Source: Aminicenans sp964648465 (lineage in GTDB: Bacteria > Acidobacteriota > Aminicenantia > Aminicenantales > Aminicenantaceae). Taken from it: DNA of 18,607 nucleotides. Below, piece by piece: positions 8,757 through 15,525 of this stretch (position 1 is its first letter; each line of letters opens with the position of its first letter). The stretch is taken from contig CAZYMU010000043.1 of the NCBI GenBank assembly GCA_964648465.1, positions 1-18,607 of the forward strand, given 5' to 3'. The translations under genes were made by a program, and so were the position numbers. The notes beneath the pieces were generated by a model, which did no database searches, had not been told where the DNA came from, and saw only the letters and a list, made by a program, of their open reading frames with translations.

Positions 8757-8864
8757 CTAACCCTTCTTGCGTGTTTTTTGAATCACAATCCCTTCCACAG
8801 GCAGGGTGGATGATTCTCCATTTCTTCCGGACTTCTTGTTGACAGTATATGTTTGCGCTGTGTA
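8757..8864 (-). pseudogene. Possible 3' remnant of a mobile-element ORF
   Basis: On the minus strand about 35 codons are open to a TAG at 8757-8759, ending in STLPVEGIVIQKTRKKG. Right behind this stop comes AGGTCTGACCCTATTT (minus strand, 8749-8734), a sequence style commonly seen outside transposase genes. There is no start codon. I do not recognise the family, and chance is a real alternative. Confidence 0.25.
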
Positions 8865-8868
8865 TTAT
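8839..8868 (+). promoter_or_regulatory. Candidate promoter of the secreted lipocalin-like gene
   Basis: Perfect TTGACA (8839-8844), an 18-nt spacer and TATTAT (8863-8868). The start codon at 8904 is 35 nt further on, with AGGAG between. Two good hexamers at acceptable spacing. Confidence 0.48.
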
Positions 8869-8903
8869 TGTTGATGCAGTAGCTCATAGGTAGGAGAAAT
8901 ATT

Positions 8904-9350
8904 ATGAATCGTTTTAAAGTTTTTTTATTTATTGCTATCTTCATCGTTATTACAGGCACAATTTATGCTCAGGATGCTACAGTTAAAGAAGATATTGCGC
9001 AACTCATTATTGGAAAATGGGAGATAGCACTAAACAAACGCGCAGTGAGCGGAACTATCGTGTTTGATAAAAACGGTAAATATGATATGAATGAGAAGTT
9101 CCATGATGGATCAGGAGTGGGTAAAAAGGGTGAATATAAACTCAACTGCAATGTTTCACCTGTAACGATAGACATCTGTTTGGGTGAGTGCGGTAGGCCC
9201 GGATCTGAGTGGACAACTCTTTTTGGAATTGTAAGAGTTTTACCGGATAATAAATTGGAGATTTGCACCTCACCTGATAGTAATTATCCCACCAGTTTCC
9301 CAGAAGATAAAACTAGTGAGTATACAATGATGCTTACTAGGGTTGAATAA
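8904..9350 (+). CDS. Small secreted lipocalin-like protein
   Basis: A 148-residue protein with a clear signal peptide (MNRFK, hydrophobic core to about residue 20, cleavage likely after IYA at about 22). The mature part begins with the helical DIAQLIIGKWEI and continues as alternating short strands (SGTIVFDKNGKYDMNEKF, GEYKLNCN, LEICTSP). 'iiGkWe' followed by 'G-i-Fd-nGkY' is the usual opening of small lipocalin-like/DUF4923-style barrel proteins. Four cysteines in the mature region could form disulfides outside the cytoplasm. TAGGAG lies about 10 nt before the ATG and a good promoter is visible. Ligand and role are unknown; assignment to a fold is tentative, secretion is well supported. Confidence 0.78.
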   Translation: MNRFKVFLFIAIFIVITGTIYAQDATVKEDIAQLIIGKWEIALNKRAVSGTIVFDKNGKYDMNEKFHDGSGVGKKGEYKLNCNVSPVTIDICLGECGRPGSEWTTLFGIVRVLPDNKLEICTSPDSNYPTSFPEDKTSEYTMMLTRVE

Positions 9351-9505
9351 ATTTCAAAATAAGAACCGAATTCAGTTTTCTCCGCTACTCACACCTTAAA
9401 GCAGGTTCCTATTATACTTTCAACTGTGATCCATTCTCTCAGTTAAATATATTTACGGGATAGATGGATAGCAGCCCAATATCATCTTCAGATAAATTCC
9501 TATCG

Positions 9506-9535
9506 GTTGAAGATTTTGCTTTCCGCATCTTCAAC
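9506..9535. other. Perfect 9-bp inverted repeat with 12-nt loop
   Basis: GTTGAAGAT (9506-9514) and ATCTTCAAC (9527-9535) are exact complements. No T-run follows on either side, so it is not a typical terminator. It could be a protein site or chance; no function assigned. Confidence 0.4.
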
Positions 9536-9699
9536 TGTGGTCTGCGCACCATTAGCCGAACTTCATTAAAACACGATAAGAAAGCAGTATAAACAGATAT
9601 TATTAATACTTTCGATGATAGAATTTCTCATCAAACATTCTTCCTCATATACTAATTGACCGAATCACCACAAAATTGGGTGTTATACGCTGTATATAG

Positions 9700-9840
9700 A
9701 AGCATATAAGAAAGAAGTCTGTCATAGCATGCGAGAGAGATGAGCTGGCTCCTAGTCTAAAAGCCTCATATTTGGCCTATAATAACTCCCTCAGGCTGGA
9801 TTTGCAGGCATTGGGATTAGAAGTAAAAAAAGCGTATTAA
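9700..9840 (+). pseudogene. 3' remnant of an unidentified coding sequence
   Basis: The last 46 codons before TAA (9838-9840) are open and protein-like, ending DELAPSLKASYLAYNN followed by SLRLDLQALGLEVKKAY. Upstream, another frame reads YIEAYKKEVCHSMRERD and would join this one by a single-base shift near 9738-9745, suggesting a frameshifted remnant. There is no start or ribosome site. I do not recognise the family. Its position 27 nt from the distal tRNA repeat would fit a decayed island-edge gene. Confidence 0.4.
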
Positions 9841-9866
9841 TTGACTTGTTTAGCTTTTTTATAGGT

Positions 9867-9919
9867 TGACTCTTAATCAGCAGGTTGAAGGTTCGATTCC
9901 TTCACGGGTCATTTTCTTT
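9867..9919 (+). repeat. 53-bp direct repeat, copy 2 (attR-like; tRNA-Lys 3' fragment)
   Basis: Identical to 4799-4851. It contains the anticodon loop, T arm and acceptor 3' strand of tRNA-Lys but no D arm or acceptor 5' strand, so it cannot make a tRNA. Upstream bases (9861-9866) match the real gene only loosely. It is 25 bp from repeat copy A. Confidence 0.9.
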
Positions 9920-9944
9920 TTACAGCTTTTCTCTATATAATGTA

Positions 9945-10201
9945 CCTGAATTATTCATAAATTATGCCGACACCAATATATATTCTCCATTATATCTGCC
10001 AGTTACGTTTATATATCCTTCAGCATAACATTCAGCTTTTTTCCCCTGCAATTCTTTTTCTCTATGTCGGCATTCTTTACCTTTCAGGCGAGCCGATCTT
10101 ACTGTGCATCTGCTTCGTTACAGCGCATTTGCGGTGGACGACCACAGCTGCATACCCTGTGCCTCTCATCTGCAGCAACCTCGACTCGTGAATAATCCAG
10201 G
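9945..10201 (+). repeat. Dispersed repeat, copy A (257 bp, complete)
   Basis: Bounded by CCTGAATTATTCAT (9945-9958) and GTGAATAATCCAGG (10188-10201), which are inverted repeats of each other with two mismatches. Inside, ATGCCGACA (9964-9972) and TGTCGGCAT (10065-10073) form perfect 9-bp arms 92 nt apart. A conserved module begins GGCGAGCCGATCTTAC (10087-10102) and carries a hairpin ACAGCGCAT..GGTGG-acga-CCAC..ATACCCTGT (10120-10160) between two near-copies of CATCTGC. A 75-codon open frame across the repeat is a by-product, not a gene. The right end is 56 nt before the start of the pseudopilin-like gene. Confidence 0.85.
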
Positions 10202-10257
10202 AGTATTATGTTTTAAAAAAGGAATAATATAGAAGTCTGGAGAAACGGGGAGGAAAA

Positions 10258-10635
10258 ATGAGAATAAAAGGTTTCTTGGCAATTCTTCTGCTTGTTTTAG
10301 TGATTGTATTTTTTCTTTTTATTGTAAAGACAGGGAAAAAAGCACAGCTGCTAGAGAAAGTTGAGGCATTTAATTCTGTAAAGCATAAGCTGACAAAGAC
10401 GAACATGACTCTTATACAAAGAATGATTACTTCATATATTGCGAGACAAGGAAGAGCGCCCGAGAGTTTAAAAAAGTTTCAAAGTCTTCAGCCTCTGGGT
10501 GCAGGGCAATTTGATGCATGGGGGAAAGTTATAAAGTATGAAAAACTTTCGGATGAAGATTGGCGTCTTACTTCTGCAGGAGATGATGGGATTTTTAATA
10601 CAAAGGATGACATTGTTATGTCGAGTAGCCAATAA
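10258..10635 (+). CDS. Small membrane-anchored protein with GspG-like (pseudopilin) C-terminus
   Basis: A 125-residue protein. The N-terminus is a single very hydrophobic helix (about 6-24) after MRIKG. The C-terminal half reads DAWGKVIKYEKLSDEDW, then RLTSAGDDGIFNTKDDI. This matches the 'D-WG-p--Y ... l-SaG-Dg---T-DDi' calcium-loop pattern of type II secretion major pseudopilins (GspG) and related proteins. A prepilin peptidase site (G/FTLIE) is not obvious at the N-terminus, so it may be a membrane-anchored relative rather than a filament subunit. GGGGAGGA lies just before the ATG. It stands alone; no secretion genes are adjacent. Repeat copy A occupies its upstream region. Confidence 0.75.
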   Translation: MRIKGFLAILLLVLVIVFFLFIVKTGKKAQLLEKVEAFNSVKHKLTKTNMTLIQRMITSYIARQGRAPESLKKFQSLQPLGAGQFDAWGKVIKYEKLSDEDWRLTSAGDDGIFNTKDDIVMSSSQ

Positions 10636-10643
10636 TTCAGGAT

Positions 10644-10697
10644 AATTTGAGGGCATGTCTGCACTTGTAAATGTCGCTTCCTCCATCCCCTCAAATT
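10644..10697. other. 10-bp inverted repeat after the pseudopilin-like gene
   Basis: AATTTGAGGG (10644-10653) and CCCTCAAATT (10688-10697) are exact complements with a 34-nt spacer, 8 nt past the stop codon. It may stabilise or end the transcript. Just before it, AATAATTCAGG (10631-10641) resembles the end of the dispersed repeat. Confidence 0.4.
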
Positions 10698-10802
10698 CAT
10701 TTGCTTTGTCTTGTATAGATTATTTTAGCTAAATTTTATGTCTTTGGTTATTTTTTATTGATAGCTTAATCTAGGTTTGGTTGGGTTTGTGCAAAACACA
10801 GC

Positions 10803-10821
10803 GCATGAAGTTGTGGTCCTT
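10803..10821 (-). repeat. Fragment of the dispersed repeat (copy D)
   Basis: GCATGAAGTTGTGGTCCTT matches 12402-12420 of copy B exactly and extends left as ACAGCGCAT, which restores the perfect complement of the hairpin's other arm. Only about 27 bp of the hairpin module are recognisable. It abuts the 3' end of the J-domain-like gene. Confidence 0.6.
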
Positions 10822-10822
10822 G

Positions 10823-11200
10823 TTAATGTTTTTTAGAGAAGGGAAATAAATTTCTAAATATTTTTAAGAGGAATGAAGGTTTTTCTGCATCTTCGATGAG
10901 CAATTTTTGAATCGATCGACGGAAATAGGCAGTTTCTTGATGTGTTTTACTATAGTTCAGCATTTTTGAATCATAAATCTTTCTTTTTTTTGGATTTCCT
11001 AAAATATTGAATGCCTCTTCTATTCTTCTTAAATGTAATTGCCTTTCTTCCTCTGAAAGAAGTGTATAATGTGCTAAAGAATCATGGTGGTAGCTTAGTT
11101 TTTCAAAATTATAGGCGCTTTCGATTTCTTGTTGGGAAGCAGACTTTTTTACGTTCAGAATTTCATAAAGGTCCATTTTTTCAGTTTTTTTTATAAGCAT
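10823..11200 (-). CDS. J-domain-like protein without the HPD triad
   Basis: A 125-residue protein whose residues 9-79 follow the DnaJ J-domain outline: MDLYEILNVKKSASQQEIES (helices I-II), a loop, then LRRIEEAFNILGNPKKRKIYD (helices III-IV). The HPD tripeptide needed to stimulate DnaK is replaced by HHD (38-40) in YHHDSLAHYTLL. The C-terminus (80-125) is basic and unrecognised. From memory, divergent J-like domains with a 'DSLa-Y-LL' loop occur in some Myxococcota-type proteins, usually fused to a helix-turn-helix, which is absent here. It starts 18 nt after the stop of the ParA/MinD-type gene, so the two are probably cotranscribed and may be partners. The first Met is used; Met9 is possible, but neither has a strong ribosome site. 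Confidence 0.75.
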   Translation of the reverse strand: MLIKKTEKMDLYEILNVKKSASQQEIESAYNFEKLSYHHDSLAHYTLLSEEERQLHLRRIEEAFNILGNPKKRKIYDSKMLNYSKTHQETAYFRRSIQKLLIEDAEKPSFLLKIFRNLFPFSKKH

Positions 11201-11218
11201 GATATTAAAATTCCGTTT

Positions 11219-12175
11219 TTAATTATGATCTATTATGTTGCTAATTCCCAATAATTTATCTGTTATGGATTTTATTGAAGTTGCAGCCTCTGAGTTAGGA
11301 AATATTTTCATGTAAGGAGATAAGTTCCTCAAGCTCATATGGACTTTTTTATCAAAGGGGATAACCCCAAGGAAGTTAAGGTCAATAACCAAGTATTTTT
11401 GAACGACATTTGTAATTGACTGTCCCAAGAGAAAATCTCTTTCATCCATCGCTTTGTTTATTATAAGGCAAGGAGTGAATTTTTGCAGAGCTTTGTATAG
11501 AAGGTCAGCATAGAATTTATCATGAGAGAGAATTTCGCTGAGAAAGCTAAAGACTGATTTTGATGTATCTTGAATCTGCTCTGCGATTTTTTTTATGAGA
11601 TCCTGAATCTCATAATATTCAATGTATAGCTTTAATATTCGTATGATACAGGATTTCAAAAAGTAATATGCATTCTCGATAGAAGTAGGTTCGGGATTGA
11701 CTATAAGAATGCCTGGATTGGAGAGAAGGAAGAAATCAATACAGTTGTAAGAAGTTCCTGTCCCGATATCAATAATGACTCTTTTGGTATCAAAAGCCTT
11801 TATATGACGTATTAATTTAAGTTTTTTATAGTAATTTAGGTTGGACATAAAGAGAACATTCTGAGTGCCTTTTAAAAGCCTCAGGCCTTTAAAAGGTGTT
11901 GAACTTAATGTATTTTCCAAATTTGACACTTTATTTGTTATAAAATGTCCCAGGTCTAAATTGGATTCTTTCATGCCGAGGAATGTATGTAAATTTGGAC
12001 CTCCTAGGTCCGCATCTATCAAAATAACCTTTTCCTTGAGGACGGAAAGTTCTATAGCTAGACTCGCTGAAAAAAAGCTTTTCCCTGTTCCCCCCTTCCC
12101 TCCACCTACTGCCCAGATTGTTTTGCCGCTATCCTGATGAAGAGGTAACAAAGGGATTTTTCTTTCTGACTGCAT
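11219..12175 (-). CDS. MinD/ParA-type (FlhG-like) deviant Walker ATPase
   Basis: A 318-residue P-loop ATPase. Deviant Walker A GGGKGGTGKSF (24-34) has the signature Lys27 and catalytic Lys32; Walker A' is DADLGGPNLHTFLG (54-67) and Walker B VIIDIGTG (133-140). The C-terminal half (about 165-310) is typical of the MinD/FlhG group rather than of plasmid ParA (LIINKAMDERDF, NFLGVIPFDKKVHMSLR). Such proteins cycle as ATP dimers on membrane or nucleoid to position machinery. No flagellar or plasmid genes are nearby, so the cargo is unknown. The J-like gene downstream is a likely functional partner. The ribosome site is weak. Confidence 0.88.
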   Translation of the reverse strand: MQSERKIPLLPLHQDSGKTIWAVGGGKGGTGKSFFSASLAIELSVLKEKVILIDADLGGPNLHTFLGMKESNLDLGHFITNKVSNLENTLSSTPFKGLRLLKGTQNVLFMSNLNYYKKLKLIRHIKAFDTKRVIIDIGTGTSYNCIDFFLLSNPGILIVNPEPTSIENAYYFLKSCIIRILKLYIEYYEIQDLIKKIAEQIQDTSKSVFSFLSEILSHDKFYADLLYKALQKFTPCLIINKAMDERDFLLGQSITNVVQKYLVIDLNFLGVIPFDKKVHMSLRNLSPYMKIFPNSEAATSIKSITDKLLGISNIIDHN

Positions 12176-12355
12176 TTCTATTTCATTTTTTCAAGAGTAA
12201 TTTATATAATTTGGCATCCATTCTATCACAGTAATAAGATTAATTTAAATAAATTAGATATGCAACTTTTAATATTTAAATGACACTTTTAATTTAAAAT
12301 ATTGAATTAGTATAGTTTTTTTGGTAACCTAATTAGCGTGGATAATTCAGGAGCA
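12176..12355. other. AT-rich upstream region of the ATPase gene
   Basis: 180 nt of very AT-rich sequence between the ATPase start and repeat copy B. It must carry the minus-strand promoter, but I cannot pick a convincing one. GGATAATTCAGGAG (12340-12353) resembles a repeat end and may be a relic of another copy. Confidence 0.4.
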
Positions 12356-12614
12356 CCTGCGTTATTCACGAGTCAAGCTTGCTGCAGATGCGAGGCAAAG
12401 TGCATGAAGTTGTGGTCCTTCACCACGAATGCGCTGTAACGAAGCAGATGCGGTAAGATCGGCTCGCCTAGAAGGTGAAAATTGCTGATATAATAGATTT
12501 TTATTATATTATCGACATGATAGAGGATAAACTAGTTCTGAGAGTTTCATGGAGAATGGTCAAATCTAGGTCTAATTGTTATGAATTATCAGCAATTTTT
12601 ATGAATAATCCAGG
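12356..12614 (-). repeat. Dispersed repeat, copy B (259 bp, complete, inverted relative to A)
   Basis: Bounded by CCTGCGTTATTCAC (12356-12369) and ATGAATAATCCAGG (12601-12614). The conserved hairpin module is at left (12370-12471; stem TGTGGT-ccttc-ACCACG with outer arms TGCAT/ATGCG). At right are perfect 13-bp arms AAAATTGCTGATA (12478-12490) and TATCAGCAATTTT (12587-12599), 96 nt apart. Relative to A and C these arms differ at three positions and every change is matched on the other arm. Sequence between the arms is much less similar to A and C. The right end is 31 nt before the rpoZ start. Confidence 0.85.
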
Positions 12615-12645
12615 TGAGAAGTTGGATGTAAGGAGATGGACTTAG

Positions 12646-12996
12646 TTGAAAGATTATGGAAAGATTGACAGTAAATTCAGATATGTAATATTGGCTTCAA
12701 AAAGGGCAAAACAACTATTGGAAGGAGCAAAACCAAAGATAAAGTCAAGGTCGACAAATCTTATTCGGATTGCTCAGGAAGAAGTAAAAATGGGGTTTGT
12801 AGATTATAGAATTATAGAGCCAGATAATGAAGAGATTATTGAGGAGGAAAACGAGGTTTTGTTTGGAAAAGAGATTGGGGCAGAAAAAAAAATTAAGGCT
12901 AAAAAAAATATAAAAGGAACTAAATCTGATAAGAATACTAAGCCTAAAAAGAAGAGCAGAAAGAAGTCGCCATCGAGTAAAAAGGGAAAAAAATAA
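12646..12996 (+). CDS. rpoZ: RNA polymerase omega subunit
   Basis: A 116-residue protein. The omega core (about 6-58) reads KIDSKFRYVILASKRAKQLL, then EGAKPKIKSRS and IRIAQEEVKMG. This is the family's 'skfr-v--AakRA-qL--Gak ... iA-eEi--G' pattern for the subunit that helps fold and hold beta'. After about 85 there is a Lys/Ser-rich tail (KKKSRKKSPSSKKGKK) absent from compact omegas. TTG at 12646 is the only sensible start: an in-frame TAG precedes it directly and AGGAG (12631-12635) is 10 nt upstream. An ATG at 12636 opens only a 10-codon frame. rpoZ is usually next to gmk; here it stands alone behind repeat copy B, and its stop is 8 nt from that of the convergent CYTH gene. Confidence 0.86.
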   Translation: MKDYGKIDSKFRYVILASKRAKQLLEGAKPKIKSRSTNLIRIAQEEVKMGFVDYRIIEPDNEEIIEEENEVLFGKEIGAEKKIKAKKNIKGTKSDKNTKPKKKSRKKSPSSKKGKK

Positions 12997-13004
12997 ATTA
13001 TATA

Positions 13005-13541
13005 TTACAATTTTAAGGGATTTAGGGTTTCTGTTTTACCAGAATTTTTAATGAGCTGGATGTAATCCAGCTTGATGAATTCTTTTTTTGAGAGGCCTAA
13101 AGCTTTAGAAAATTTGACAATATCGTTTCTCTGGCCTTCTAATTCCATAAAATTTCCGACAGGGCTTTCATCCAGGCAAATTTTAAGGTGTTTTTTCCTG
13201 TAAACGGTTCTGAATTTCTTGTAGTTGAAGACAGGAATTAATCCTAAGGATTTCAAGATTTTTTTCATCTGTTTCTCATTTTTCACTTCTGTTTCATATT
13301 CTTCTCTAATTTTAAATTTTCTGGATTTTTGCTTGGGACCTTTGAAAGTTATAAAGATTTTTTTGTTTATTTTCCTAAGTCTAAGTGCGTGCTGTTTTTT
13401 GAAGAGTGCATGAGAAGGAAAATCATATAGTGTATTTTCTTCGAAGTAGCGTTCTTTATCCAGTATTGCACCTTCTGATATAATTTTGTCGATAAGCTTT
13501 TTTATGTCATTGATCCTGATTTTTGTTTCTATTTCGATCAT
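13005..13541 (-). CDS. CYTH domain protein (class IV adenylate cyclase / triphosphate tunnel family)
   Basis: A 178-residue single-domain protein. It begins MIEIETKIRI, giving the ExExK signature (Glu3, Glu5, Lys7) that coordinates metal and triphosphate in the tunnel. Later strands supply the basic residues (HALRLRKINKKIFITFKGP, KIREEYETEV, FRTVYRKKHLKICLDE) and the acidic ELEGQ. The family includes CyaB adenylate cyclases, thiamine triphosphatases and inorganic triphosphatases; 'SKALGLSKKEFIKLDYIQL' near the end resembles the CyaB subgroup. Which reaction it runs cannot be told. GGAG lies 5 nt before the ATG. Last gene of the minus-strand run, 75 nt after the polyprenyl synthase. Confidence 0.87.
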   Translation of the reverse strand: MIEIETKIRINDIKKLIDKIISEGAILDKERYFEENTLYDFPSHALFKKQHALRLRKINKKIFITFKGPKQKSRKFKIREEYETEVKNEKQMKKILKSLGLIPVFNYKKFRTVYRKKHLKICLDESPVGNFMELEGQRNDIVKFSKALGLSKKEFIKLDYIQLIKNSGKTETLNPLKL

Positions 13542-13616
13542 TATTGCTCCGTTGGATTTGTTCAGTTTGAATAAGCCACAGGCTTTAATCTTTCAATATT
13601 AAACCGATATTTGGAT

Positions 13617-14636
13617 TCATTTGTTTCTATTTACGATAAAATCAAGGATTGAAAACAGAGTGTCTCGGTATTTGGATTCTGAGAATCCGTTCATTATTTT
13701 TTTTGACTTAAGGGAAAATTCTTCGGCTTTTTTACGTGTGTAATACAGGGCTCCATTGGATTTTATAAGGTCAAGAATTTCTATTTTTGATTCTTTATCA
13801 AGCTTTTTTTGAGACATCAATTCTGTAATGCGTGTTCGGTCTGAAGTGCTGTTATTCATTGTGTATATTAAAGGAAGCGTAATACGTCTTTCATTTAAGT
13901 CAGAAAGAATTGGTTTTCCCAGAGTTTTTTCATCCCCTGTGTAGTCAAGAAGATCGTCAATAATTTGAAATGACATTCCAAGATTTGTGCCAAATCTAGC
14001 CAACAACTTTTTTTCTTTCTCGGAAGCGCCTGCTAGAATGCTGCCTATCTGGCATGAAGCAGCAAAAAGGGAGGCGGTTTTTTTTCGAATGACTTCTAAA
14101 TAATCCTTTTCTTTTATATCCAGCTTTCCGCTCATTTGATATTCGTAGAGCTCTCCCTCGATCATTTTGGCAGAAGTGCCAATAAGTATTTGGGCTATTT
14201 CTCGATGTGTGTTTTTAATAGACAGTCCTAATGTTTTGACATACAGATAATCACCCAAGAGAACCGTGATGTTAGGGCCCCATTTGGTATGAACTGTTTT
14301 TCTTCCTCTTCTTAATTCAGAGTTGTCGATAATATCATCATGAATAAGGCTGGCTGTATGAATAGTTTCAATTAAGGATGACAGGAAGATGTGTTTATCT
14401 CCTTTGTAGCCTAGAAGTTTGGAACAGAGCATCAGAAGGGCAGGTCTAATCCTTTTGCCGGCATTTTGAAATAGATATGTATTTATTTCGGATATAATTT
14501 CATTTGAAGAATCGGTGAATGATTTAAGTTTTTCTTCAGTTTTATCCAGATCTTTCTGGATAACTTTGTATAAATCTTTAAGTGATGGATTCTTTTTTGG
14601 GCGGATGTGAGTATATCTATGGATCGGATGTTTCAT
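13617..14636 (-). CDS. Long-chain all-trans polyprenyl diphosphate synthase
   Basis: A 339-residue IspB/HepT-type prenyltransferase that extends allylic diphosphates with isopentenyl diphosphate for quinone side chains. GKRIRPAL (60-67) binds IPP; the first Asp-rich motif is DDIID (100-104) followed by RRGRKTVH; the second is DDLLD (227-231) followed by GKPILSDLNERRITLPL. Five residues before the first motif is Ala95 rather than Phe or Tyr, which in this family fits a deep chain pocket and products longer than C15/C20. Exact chain length is not readable. AAGG is 10 nt before the ATG. It follows the TatD gene by 52 nt, in the same run. Confidence 0.93.
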   Translation of the reverse strand: MKHPIHRYTHIRPKKNPSLKDLYKVIQKDLDKTEEKLKSFTDSSNEIISEINTYLFQNAGKRIRPALLMLCSKLLGYKGDKHIFLSSLIETIHTASLIHDDIIDNSELRRGRKTVHTKWGPNITVLLGDYLYVKTLGLSIKNTHREIAQILIGTSAKMIEGELYEYQMSGKLDIKEKDYLEVIRKKTASLFAASCQIGSILAGASEKEKKLLARFGTNLGMSFQIIDDLLDYTGDEKTLGKPILSDLNERRITLPLIYTMNNSTSDRTRITELMSQKKLDKESKIEILDLIKSNGALYYTRKKAEEFSLKSKKIMNGFSESKYRDTLFSILDFIVNRNK

Positions 14637-14688
14637 TATTCAACTGCCTTGTGTAAATAATATACCTGTTTTCAGTGCGGCATGTATA

Positions 14689-15492
14689 TTAACATCTCAT
14701 TTTTCTTATTTCAAACGCAAATAGTAATTCGAAATTTTGAGTTGTAACATCGGCCAATTTTTCAATATCGATTCTCTTCAATTCAGCGAGAAATTTGGCG
14801 ATTTGTTTTACAAAAAGAGGCTCATTCCTTTTTTGTTTGCCGCGAAATGGAACCGGAACAAGAAAGGGGGAATCTGTTTCAACCAAAATTTTCTTTAAGG
14901 GGATTTTTTTAGCAGACTCTCGAATTTGGTGGGCATTTGGAAATGTTAATATTCCTGAAAAGGATATGAAGAAATTATGATTGATCATGCGTTTTGCGAA
15001 TTCCCAGTTTTCAGTAAAACAGTGCAAAACGCCCCCGCAGGTAAAATGTTCCTCTTCAACAGCTAGTGCAACTTCGTTTCCTGATTTTCGACTGTGCACA
15101 ATGACTGGGAGACCAAGATCTTCTGCAATATTGAGCTGCAGGCGGAAAGTTTTTATTTGATCTTTGGGTGAGGAGAAATTGTAATGAAAATCAAGGCCAA
15201 TTTCTCCTACTGCGTGAATTTTTTTTGACGCAGCAAGATTTTGAATTTTTTTGGCATGATTGGAGTTGAAATGTTTTGCTTTATGGGGATGAACTCCGCC
15301 TGCGGCGATAATATTTTCGTATTTTTTGATAAGATCAAGAGTGACCTCAAGATTTTTTGGATCTGATATTTCTGAAGGACATAGAACCGCACTGATTCCT
15401 TGCTGGAATGACTTTTCGATGACCTGATACCGGTCTTTTTCAAACTCCTCCATGCTCAGGTGAGCATGAGAGTCAACTAAAGACAAACTCAT
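14689..15492 (-). CDS. TatD family metal-dependent hydrolase (DNase-like)
   Basis: A 267-residue TIM-barrel hydrolase with all metal motifs: DSHAHL (8-13), GVHPHKAK (66-73), GEIGLDFHY (96-104), VIVHSRK, VLHCFT and VETDSPFL. TatD-group proteins have 3'-5' exonuclease or related phosphodiesterase activity in the cytoplasm. The start is ambiguous: AGAGG touches the ATG at 15492, leaving no spacing, whereas TTG two codons later (15486) would have 6 nt and give MSLVDSHAHL, closer to the usual 'MliDsHcHl'. The ATG is kept here by default. It begins 33 nt after the DUF885 stop, so the pair is probably cotranscribed. Confidence 0.93.
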   Translation of the reverse strand: MSLSLVDSHAHLSMEEFEKDRYQVIEKSFQQGISAVLCPSEISDPKNLEVTLDLIKKYENIIAAGGVHPHKAKHFNSNHAKKIQNLAASKKIHAVGEIGLDFHYNFSSPKDQIKTFRLQLNIAEDLGLPVIVHSRKSGNEVALAVEEEHFTCGGVLHCFTENWEFAKRMINHNFFISFSGILTFPNAHQIRESAKKIPLKKILVETDSPFLVPVPFRGKQKRNEPLFVKQIAKFLAELKRIDIEKLADVTTQNFELLFAFEIRKMRC

Positions 15493-15525
15493 CCTCTTTA
15501 TACTGTCCGGCTGGTCAAATATTAT

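Larger units (their letters stand above)
8589..8903. other. 315-nt intergenic stretch with element remnants
   Basis: No intact gene. It contains TAGGAT-TT-ATCCTA near 8614, an AGGGTCAGACC motif at 8739-8749 of the type often found at transposon or REP-element edges, a reverse-strand coding scrap, and the promoter of the downstream secreted protein. Confidence 0.5.
9351..9866. other. 516-nt stretch without an intact gene
   Basis: It follows the lipocalin-like gene and runs to the distal tRNA repeat. Visible items are a perfect 9-bp hairpin at 9506-9535, a repeated TTCAACTGTG near 9420 and 9530, and a coding remnant ending at 9840. Frames are otherwise closed. This is the kind of decayed sequence expected at an island edge. 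Confidence 0.55.

Noticed and set aside
9964..10191. 75-codon open frame on the plus strand
   Set aside because: It lies wholly inside repeat copy A, is Ile/Leu/Tyr-rich by composition, and the homologous copies B and C do not keep the frame.
12636..12668. ATG-initiated 10-codon frame overlapping the rpoZ start
   Set aside because: AGGAG abuts this ATG with no spacing and the product is unrecognisable; the TTG at 12646 gives the omega protein with proper spacing.
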